Source: Thelonectria olida
Lineage: Eukaryota; Ascomycota; Sordariomycetes; Hypocreales; Nectriaceae
Assembly: GCA_020736575.1 (NCBI GenBank)
Contig: JAGPYM010000007.1
Coordinates: 558,001-622,000 of the forward strand
Reading direction: 5' to 3'
DNA length: 64,000 nucleotides
The notes beneath the pieces were generated by a model. It saw nothing but the letters and a program-made list of their open reading frames with translations, ran no database searches and was not told the origin of the DNA. Of the stretch, positions 56,778-64,000 are shown piece after piece. Made by a program: the position numbers and the translations under genes. Every line of letters begins with the position of its first letter. The first letter of the stretch is position 1.

Positions 56778-58455
56778 ATGTCCAAGGAAGTCGCCGTCGT
56801 GAAGAAGGGGGAGGAGCAGGATGAGTACACCATCAAGCCTCAGGCCGTGACACCTGCCATTGACACGAGCACGTGGCCTCTGCTCCTCAAGAACTACGAC
56901 AAACGTGAGTGAACGGCCCTGGAGACACCAATTCGAGGTGACGATTGTGTCTTAAGAGTGGAAAACTGACTGGTCCCAGTGCTGGTTCGAACTGGTCACT
57001 TTACCCCGATCCCCAATGGCTGCTCGCCTCTCAAGCGAGACCTCAAGTCCTACATCAGCTCTGGTGTCATTAATCTCGACAAGCCCTCGAACCCATCCAG
57101 TCACGAGGTTGTCGCCTGGGTCAAGCGCATTCTTCGGTTGGTCAATTCTTGTTTTTCCCTCCACCGCGTCAATCGCGACCGCCTCGATCCACTAATTGGC
57201 TAACTTTTTTTTTTTTACAGATGCGAAAAGACTGGCCACAGCGGTACCCTCGATCCCAAGGTCACTGGATGCTTGATTGTCTGCGTTGACCGCGCCACTC
57301 GTCTCGTCAAGTCTCAGCAAGGTGCTGGAAAGGAGTACGTCGCCGTCATCCGCCTCCACGACAAGTTGCCCGGTGGCCAAGCTCAGTTCGCTCGCGCCCT
57401 CGAAACCCTCACCGGTGCGCTCTTCCAGCGCCCCCCTCTGATCTCCGCCGTCAAGCGTCAGCTCCGTATCCGAACCATCCACGAGAGCAAGCTTATCGAG
57501 TTCGATAATGATCGTCACCTCGGTGTCTTCTGGGTCAGCTGCGAGGCCGGTACCTACATTAGAACCCTCTGCGTCCACTTGGGTCTCCTCCTTGGTGTTG
57601 GCGGCCACATGCAGGAGCTTCGCCGAGTGCGAAGTGGTGCCATGGACGAGACCAAGGGCCTCGTCACTCTGCACGACGTCCTCGACGCCCAGTGGCAGAT
57701 GGACAACACCCGCGACGAGTCGTACCTTCGCAGAGTCATCTCTCCCCTCGAGACTCTCCTCACTAGCTACAAGCGTCTTGTCGTCAAGGACAGCGCCGTC
57801 AACGCTGTCTGCTATGGTGCTAAGCTTATGCTGCCCGGTCTCCTTCGATATGGTAAGTTGTGGCTGAAGCGATGTTTCGCAAGAATGGATTTGGTACTAA
57901 CAAAAGTCAACAGAGTCTGCCATTGAGCACCACGAGGAGATTGTTCTGATGACCACCAAGGGTGAGGCCATTGCTCTAGGTATCGCGCAGATGTCTACGG
58001 TCGAGATGTCCACTTGCGACCACGGTGTCGTTGCCAAGGTCAAGCGCTGCATCATGGAGCGTGACCTGTACCCTCGCCGATGGGGTCTTGGCCCTGTCGC
58101 GCAGGAGAAGAAGAAGCTCAAGGCCGACGGCAAGCTCGACAAGTACGGCCGACCTAACGATGCCACTCCCGCCAAGTGGACCACTGAGTACAAGGACTTC
58201 AGCGCCACGGATGCCACGGCTGCTGCTGCTGCTGCTGTTGCTCCCCCTACCCCTAAGGCTGCCGAGGACACCAAGATGGGCGGTGCCGATGCCTCATCGC
58301 CTGCGCCCGAGGATAGCAAGGACAAGAAGCGCAAGAAGCACGAGGGTGAGACTGCCGAGGAGAAGGCGGAGCGGAAACGTCGGAAGGCGGAGAAGAAGGC
58401 TGCCAAGGCGGCCAAGAAGGCGGGCAAGGGTGATGATGACGAGGATAGCGACTGA
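56778..58455 (+). CDS. CBF5: CBF5/dyskerin, H/ACA snoRNP pseudouridine synthase
   Basis: 485-aa catalytic subunit of H/ACA snoRNPs, which converts uridine to pseudouridine in rRNA and snRNA in the nucleolus. Exons 56778-56904, 56980-57136, 57221-57852 and 57914-58455, GT-AG; intron 2 ends in a run of twelve T before its acceptor. The dyskerin-like N terminus reads [36 protein letters not shown]. The TruB core contains [18 protein letters not shown] and the catalytic Asp in [12 protein letters not shown] (about residue 106). A C-terminal PUA domain (about 280-360) includes [13 protein letters not shown]. After an Ala-rich stretch the tail is Lys-rich (KKRKKHEGE and [14 protein letters not shown]), as in yeast Cbf5. 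All key residues are present. Confidence 0.96.
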
Positions 58456-59352
58456 GGGAGCTGAAGACGACAACGACGGATGTTGGATTTGTCGACATGG
58501 GGCGGTGTGCGTGCTATACCTGTACCATACACTCGGCCTTGGTTTTCTCTTTCTGGGCTGTTTTCCGCTTGTCAGTTTTTGGGGAATGATTTTGGCGTTT
58601 GGTTCGAAAATCTTGGTAGGAGTAGATGAAGGTACTCAATGCAAAGAAAGGACGATACGAAAAGCAACGCAACGCAACGCATGACGAGACTGCACACGGT
58701 GATGGGCATGGACATGGTCTGGCTAACATGCGAAGGCAGTACGAATATGCAGAGGCAGAAAGGGGAAAAGGCCGAACGTTGGGTTCAACAAGTCCACTTT
58801 GGATGGAAGTCTACGAGGTGATGATGTCTGTCTTTGAGGCTTTGTGCAACTCTGCCTCGTTATTGCAATGACATGGCAGAGCTGAGAGAGCTGGCATAGG
58901 TGAGGGGGTTGGACGATGGGCCCGAGCGTCTCCTTCTGGCATGGGGATGCATTAATGGGAGGCGTTATGCTTGAATGCCAATGCCGACTTTTATGAGGTT
59001 TGTATGCAAAGACTCTGAAAGTCATAGCATGTCAAGCTAAGAGGGTTGTTGGTTGAGGTTTCGACGGACAAGAGCCCCATCATCCTGAAACAAGGCGCCA
59101 TGTGGGCAATGCAGATGCGATGCGATGCGCTGGCAAAGGGAGAGGCATAGGCTGAGAAGAAGAGAAGTGATGTGCAGCTTTGATGTGACAATGACTGCTT
59201 GGCCGTTGAAGAAGGATTCCTCATGATTACCCTCATGATGATAAGTTGCATGTCTCTTCTGCTGGTGCAGGTGGTGGTCATCCCATTCCCACGCTGACTG
59301 GGTATGTATATGCCTGTGGGATTCCGTGTAACCAAGCACACACACCTAGTTA

Positions 59353-59368
59353 TCTCTCTCTCTCTCTC
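59353..59368 (+). repeat. CT dinucleotide microsatellite
   Basis: About eight TC units in non-coding DNA between CBF5 and GH43. No coding or promoter relevance is apparent. Confidence 0.7.
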
Positions 59369-60239
59369 TTTTCTTGTCGCAGGAATTCCAAGGAGCAGAC
59401 AGAAGTGACAACGCACAACATGGCTGCGGTTTGACCTGCAAATCAGGCTTCGCGACGATGTCCTGAGACAGCCCGTCGCTCACCGAACCCTGGTACTTTT
59501 TTTTTTTTTTAAATGCTCCGATTCATGTTGTACTTTGTTTAGCTCGTCTTCGGCCGACAATGCCCCTTCCTCCGCGCGAGTGAGGTTGTATTCGGTGCGT
59601 CACCGTCAGAGCCGGGCTGACAATGTCGTGGATGCTCAGGCCGTGATACTTTCTTTTGGTCTTGTGTGCTTGATGGAAATAACTTGATGCCCGGAGAGAA
59701 CAAAAAGGAGAGAAGACAGGCCTAATCCACTGCATAACTTTGTGATGTTGCATCCTCGGGCCTGAGGGTGACTGGGACATGCACCACTGGAGCCACCCTC
59801 TCTCTCCCTCTCCCTATCTCTCTATCCATCTGGCTCTGTGTACTAACTAGTTCCTGATGCGTCGGCACAGGCACAGCCTCGCCAAGTCTACCGGCGCCAA
59901 CAAGGTGGAATTCTTCGCCCTTGTTCGTCCTTGTTACCTGTTCGGGAACCGGCCTTCGTCCCCATGCCATGCGGACTCGCATGTGGGCTCTCCCAGGCTC
60001 CCCCCCCCCTTGTTCTGACGTCGTTTCTTTGCCCGTTCCCACGGAAGAGCACCCTCCCCCCTGTTTAGCTGAGATGACACAGCACGGCAAGTAAGACTGG
60101 GGGCGTTCTCGGGCCTCGAGCATTGAGACAGCGGTTTATTTTGAGGCGATAGGATGGAGACGCTGTTGGCTTGGCCGGGTTATGGGCCGTGGACTGGGCT
60201 CGCTGGCCAGGGGCTTACACGGGCGCTTGGAGAGAGAGG

Positions 60240-60247
60240 TATATAAG
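60240..60247 (+). promoter_or_regulatory. TATA box of the GH43 gene
   Basis: TATATAAG lies 235 nt upstream of the GH43 start codon and is followed at once by GGCTGG, compatible with the relaxed XlnR/Xyr1 consensus GGCTRR. A strong TATA box fits an inducible secreted enzyme. The XlnR reading is weak because the hexamer is common. Confidence 0.45.
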
Positions 60248-60474
60248 GCTGGCGGAAGAAGGCGGTTTCGTGGTATATGGGACCGTACAAACGAGCAGGC
60301 GAGTTTGCGGGAGATACCGTTCGCTTTATTTGGCAAACATTAAACAAGAGTCGTTGTCAAGTCGTTTGGCGTGCTTCTTCCTGTTATATATCTCGTCGTT
60401 CTGTTTGAGACCAAGAGATCAACCCTCTGAGGTCATTCACACTCAACATCGACAAGCAAGCGCTCCTAGCTACG

Positions 60475-61518
60475 ATGCTCCAAATTACCGGCTCTTCTAC
60501 GAGCCTCTTCTTCACTCTTCTTCTTTTCCTCTTTCAAGCCTTCTGCGTTCTGGGCCTCCCAGCGCAAAGAGCCGCTTCCCCTATCAACACACCATCCTCT
60601 TCCAGCCGTGCCGTTGCTCCCATCAAAATCTCTCTTAACTGGTCCAAAACGCACCACCACAAGAGACAAGACAACGGCACGTTGGCTCCCGTCATCGACG
60701 CAGACTTTCCCGATCCTGGTCTCCTTCAAGACGCGGACGGAACTTGGGTCGCTTTTGCAACCAGCGGCAACGGCCACGACGTCCAAGTGGCCACGGCCGA
60801 TGACGCCTTTGGCCCCTGGACGCTGCTGGACAAAGAGGCTCTCCCCGACAAGGGCTGGACCAGCGGCAAGAACTACTGGGCGCCCGACGTGAGGATGCTC
60901 GCCGACGGGTCGTACATCATGTACTTCTCCGGGCAGCTCAACTCCAGCAGTGCGCACTGCATCGGCGTCGCACGCTCCGGCTCCAGCACGGGGCCGTACG
61001 CCATCGACGGCGACGAGCCGCTGATCTGCCCTACGGATCAGGGCGGCGCCATCGACCCGTCGGGCTTCCTGGACGAGGCCACGGGCAAGCGGTACATCGT
61101 GTACAAGGTCGACGGCAACGCGGCCAACACGGACACGCCGCTGAAGCTGCAGCAGGTGTCGGCGGCGGACGGATCGACGCTGATCGGCGACGCGGTGACG
61201 ATTATGAACCGCATCGAGGCCGAGGACGGACCGCTGGTCGAGGCGCCGAACCTGGTGAAGCTGCGCGACGGGCGCTATCTGCTGTTCTTCAGCAGTCACA
61301 TGTACTCGGATGATGCCTACGACGTCAAGTACGCCGTGGCCGACTCGATCGAGGGGCCGTATGTGCGGGGAGCAGCGCCGCTGCTGTCGACGCCTGAGAT
61401 GGGGCTCAAGGGGCCGGGAGGGGGCACGAGCTCGGAGGAGCCGGGGGTGTTGGTGTTCCATGGGTACTGCCGGGAGCGGGTGAGGTGCATGTATGTGATT
61501 GGGTATAACATCGAGTGA
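60475..61518 (+). CDS. Secreted glycoside hydrolase family 43 (arabinan/xylan type)
   Basis: 347 aa, single exon. A hydrophobic signal peptide (about residues 8-28) is followed by a Ser/Pro-rich propeptide ending at a Kex2-like KR (63-64). The five-bladed GH43 propeller begins at LAPVIDADFPDPG, with the catalytic base Asp at residue 80. The pKa-modulating Asp is 194 (GAIDPSGFLD) and the acid Glu is 256 (VEAPNLVK). HGYC (329-332) near the end matches the usual late His. Such enzymes release arabinose or xylose side chains from plant cell-wall polymers. The exact substrate cannot be read from these motifs. GC content rises towards the 3' end of the gene. Flanking regions are sparse, unlike the block to the left. 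Confidence 0.9.
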   Translation: MLQITGSSTSLFFTLLLFLFQAFCVLGLPAQRAASPINTPSSSSRAVAPIKISLNWSKTHHHKRQDNGTLAPVIDADFPDPGLLQDADGTWVAFATSGNGHDVQVATADDAFGPWTLLDKEALPDKGWTSGKNYWAPDVRMLADGSYIMYFSGQLNSSSAHCIGVARSGSSTGPYAIDGDEPLICPTDQGGAIDPSGFLDEATGKRYIVYKVDGNAANTDTPLKLQQVSAADGSTLIGDAVTIMNRIEAEDGPLVEAPNLVKLRDGRYLLFFSSHMYSDDAYDVKYAVADSIEGPYVRGAAPLLSTPEMGLKGPGGGTSSEEPGVLVFHGYCRERVRCMYVIGYNIE

Positions 61519-62876
61519 GTGATGGCTTCTGGAGTAGTGGGAATAATATGGGACATGGGATGGATACCCTCTAGGATGGGCTGGGCGACTGGGGCGTTGG
61601 GAACCGGGACATACATGCTATCTGGACTTCTACGTTACAATGTTTTTTGAAACACGGCTTTTCTATTTCAAAGGGATCTCGTATTTGCAGAGGTGAAAGG
61701 AAATGAACGCTTCAAGAGTGCATGGCAGAACAGCGTGACGGGATCAATGCGGCATCCTCCCACCAGCTCATCACTTAGACAGAAGAACCCTGCCCATGAC
61801 CCCCTGCGCAGTTCGGATCTTTATCAGACTCCACTGTTTGTTTCTGTTTGTTTCTCGCGGATCCTAATCCTAACCCTTTGCTGGCCCCCTGCGGAAATCC
61901 TCTGCCGTCGGACGCATCTCGAGATGCGTGTGTCAGGTTCGTGATCCGTGGATAATGTCCCCGAGCCCACGAGCTGTGTGTCGTTACTATCGGGGTTGGA
62001 CTAGGGAGCCTATCTAGAGTGACATGCGTCTCCTTGTGCCATCTTCCTAGAAAGGGCACGTTGCTCTGACTATAGTCATTCGAGTGACACGTCCAAGACA
62101 AGAGGCAAGTCCTCTCACTGTGTTGGTCTTGTTCTTCCTCCAACGCAAAACATATCCCTGATTACGCAGCTCCTTCTCCAAGAGCAACTCTGCAAAGTCT
62201 TTTCTATTTCGGGGGTTGCTCCATCTCGCAGTTAATCAACATTCATATATATTCATTAATCAATCGTGGCCCGCGTTTCAGATAGGCAACATTCTCTCAG
62301 CTCTGTGGAGGGAGTAAGGATCACACCTGTCACATCTCGTATCTGCTGGACGGTAGATCAACAATTAATATTTAATATAGTCAATCTTGTTCTACGGTGG
62401 AAAATGCCCGACTTTATAGTAATTAATGAACTTCACTTTGTAACGTAGTGCCCCCGTCTTTCTCCCCAACACATCGCAAGTCCCCATCTCGATCGATCGA
62501 GTAGTCACCGGCCTCTTTCGCGTCATTTTTCATCACCAACCGTCATGTATGAGCTCATTTATAGGTACTAGTTCCACTATTTGCGTTGATCCCCCAGGGG
62601 CAGGAGGGGGAGCCGTTTTACCAATCCAGATCGGAGCGAGTCCGTTGTCCCAGTCCCACTCAACTTACCCTACATAGATGACTTTGACTTTATGCATCAG
62701 AACATAATTAATGCATAGACTTCTTTCACTATCAAGATATAAAATGGCTGGAATTAATAGAAGCACATGGGTAGACTGCGTGCTATTCACCGGCAACTGC
62801 GTAGACGCCAATCCAGCAAATATCACAAGCTGGCTCGCTCGGAAGCTTGTCCACAGGCACCGACATAAAACCTACG
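61519..62876. other. Gene-free stretch with an AT-rich patch
   Basis: Downstream flank of GH43. Around 62.23-62.46 kb the sequence becomes clearly AT-rich (for example tcatatatattcattaatc), unlike the rest of the window. A short CCTAATCCTAACCC near 61.86 kb resembles telomere repeats but is too short to be meaningful. No gene was recognised. Confidence 0.5.
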
Positions 62877-63339
62877 ATGGCTTCTTTCATCGGGAACCTT
62901 CTCACTGAGATACTCGGCCAAATCGTCTCATCCTGTGACTGTGATTGAGCACCCATTCATATTGCAGCGAGATACTGGTCTCTTGAAGCTCTCGAATTTC
63001 TGCTGTGACATGGCGCAAATCTCAACGCTCCGTCACTCTTCCTGTTTTCATGCGGCAAGTTCTTCGAAGGCCGCTGGACTCTTGACTTTGGGGCTACGGC
63101 GAGGGATGAAGATGCTGAGGATAGGGGTTATGTTAAGAACTCTGCCATAATTCATGCCATCAACTCCGAGGGATCTGCATACATTGGTGTACACCCTGAG
63201 AAGGAACAGGAAGACCATGGAAGCGCGGGCGCTCATCGACTTGGGGGCAGACCCGGATCTTGAAGGAGAAGGGCATCCGTACAGGCAACAGATTAGGAGC
63301 CTCGAGTATTGGAACTCGAATGGGAAAAAGGGTAGATAA
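62877..63339 (+). pseudogene. Possible F-box/ankyrin gene relic
   Basis: An ATG at 62877 starts MASFIGNLLTEILGQIVSSC, like an F-box opening, but stops within 24 codons. In another frame, LLKLSNFCCDMAQIST resembles the following F-box helix. About 150 nt on, a third frame reads MEARALIDLGADPDLEG, a typical ankyrin-repeat loop. The pieces are in order but in different frames, suggesting a decayed F-box-ankyrin gene. Short matches like these could arise by chance, so confidence is low. Nothing restores an intact product. Confidence 0.35.
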
Positions 63340-63414
63340 CCCATCAATGACACCATTAACTGAGTCCATGCATGGTTGCGAGCTAGGCCGCCATGGCGAG
63401 CAATGTTTGCTGTT

Positions 63415-64000
63415 TCAACCCACGGGTCCTAGCCCCGAGGCCATTTCATCTATGCCATAGGTATACCCGGACTCAGATAACATTTGCCAGAACTCAAAGT
63501 CCCCCAGCTGATAGAGATTGTTATAAAGCACCGGATCGGTCACGACCGAAGCTGGATTTGGATCCGTCGAGTGCTGTGGCAGGTTGACTAGACACCAGCG
63601 CTGCAACATCTTCAATCGTTCTGCATAGCTCATAAGAAGGTCCTGGCGTTCCTCCATGACGACACGCTTCGGGCCTCTCGCACAGCTGGCCGCTTGAAAG
63701 TGGTTGCTTAGTCGGGCCTGCAGTTCCATCAACTTGGCCGTCTTGCTTGCAGTCGCCGTGTCCCAGTCGGGATCCTCGAGGCAGTGCAACCTGATGAGCT
63801 TGATCATGCCCATGGCGAGATGCGCGGTAAGGACAAACGTCGACCGTGACAAGTTCTCGGGTGGACAAGACAGAAAGGTGTTGCATAACGTCCTTGCGTG
63901 TTGGAAATAGTCCCATATCCGTTGGGCTCTTGACAGTCCCTCGCCGGGCCACTCCGAGGCTGGTACATGAACAACTGGTTCATATAATCTCACAAGAACG
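63415..64000 (-). CDS. Fungal transcription factor, C-terminal part (truncated by window edge)
   Basis: About 195 codons remain open to the right edge, so the N terminus lies outside. The helical sequence (IWDYFQHARTLCNTFLSC, FVLTAHLAMGMIKLIRLHCL and LMSYAERLKMLQRWCLVN) has the character of the C-terminal regulatory half of Zn2Cys6 transcription factors. No zinc cluster is visible within the window, and no intron is needed. The stop is at 63415-63417. It lies downstream of a decayed stretch, in the less conserved right-hand part of the window. Confidence 0.65.
   Translation of the reverse strand, partial: VLVRLYEPVVHVPASEWPGEGLSRAQRIWDYFQHARTLCNTFLSCPPENLSRSTFVLTAHLAMGMIKLIRLHCLEDPDWDTATASKTAKLMELQARLSNHFQAASCARGPKRVVMEERQDLLMSYAERLKMLQRWCLVNLPQHSTDPNPASVVTDPVLYNNLYQLGDFEFWQMLSESGYTYGIDEMASGLGPVG

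Larger units (their letters stand above)
58456..60474. other. 2.0-kb intergenic region
   Basis: No supported gene. Contents include a CT dinucleotide run (about 59353-59368), a 14-nt T run (59497-59510) and the GH43 promoter at its right end. Several open frames of 80-140 codons on either strand lack family character and mostly lack ATG starts. Confidence 0.55.

Noticed and set aside
60466..61461. 331-codon minus-strand frame opposite GH43
   Set aside because: Arg/Val-rich antisense shadow of the GC-rich GH43 gene, whose own frame has a signal peptide and catalytic residues.
61860..61877. Interstitial telomere repeat (CCTAATCCTAACCC)
   Set aside because: Only about two imperfect units; it can occur by chance.

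Overview
This is a nuclear chromosome segment of a filamentous ascomycete (Pezizomycotina, most likely Sordariomycetes). The evidence is short introns of about 50-110 nt with GT..CTAAC/CTGAC..AG signals, pyrimidine-rich leaders, a fungal gene repertoire (Zn2Cys6 regulators, KTR mannosyltransferase, septin, LCCL-domain membrane protein) and moderate GC content. All gene models were built by hand from splice signals, reading-frame continuity and family knowledge. No alignment or database search was run.

Layout. 709-1676 (-) encodes a three-exon PQ-loop membrane protein. From 1.7 to 15.2 kb there is about 13.5 kb without a convincing gene. It ends at a 970-aa Zn2Cys6 transcription factor (15217-18186, +) whose leader holds a candidate 5' UTR intron and a 4-codon uORF overlapping the start codon. 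From 20 kb to 58.5 kb the window is gene-dense and mostly housekeeping: a WDR83/MORG1-like WD40 protein, a KTR-family alpha-1,2-mannosyltransferase, gamma-tubulin complex protein GCP5, an acyl-protein-thioesterase-like protein lacking its catalytic residues, an LCCL membrane protein, the queuine tRNA-ribosyltransferase accessory subunit QTRT2, a secreted alkaline phosphatase, a CutC-family protein, a Vps75/SET-type NAP histone chaperone, a questin-oxidase-like protein, PWP2/UTP1, the septin CDC12, a mitochondrial PDK/BCKDK-type kinase, the USP7/Ubp15 deubiquitinase and the pseudouridine synthase CBF5. From 58.5 kb the density falls: a secreted GH43 arabinan/xylan-type glycosidase, a probable F-box/ankyrin relic, and the C-terminal end of a second fungal transcription factor cut by the window edge.

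Themes. Three genes serve translation (PWP2 for 18S rRNA processing, CBF5 for rRNA pseudouridylation, QTRT2 for tRNA queuosine), and the upstream region of each carries the same 9-mer ATCGATAAG. Three GC-AG introns are inferred, two of them in one gene. No CRISPR, IS element, rRNA or tRNA gene was recognised. I found no clear new multi-gene system. The best leads are the regulatory desert with its uORF, the catalytically dead thioesterase-fold protein, the shared promoter motif and the GC-AG introns.
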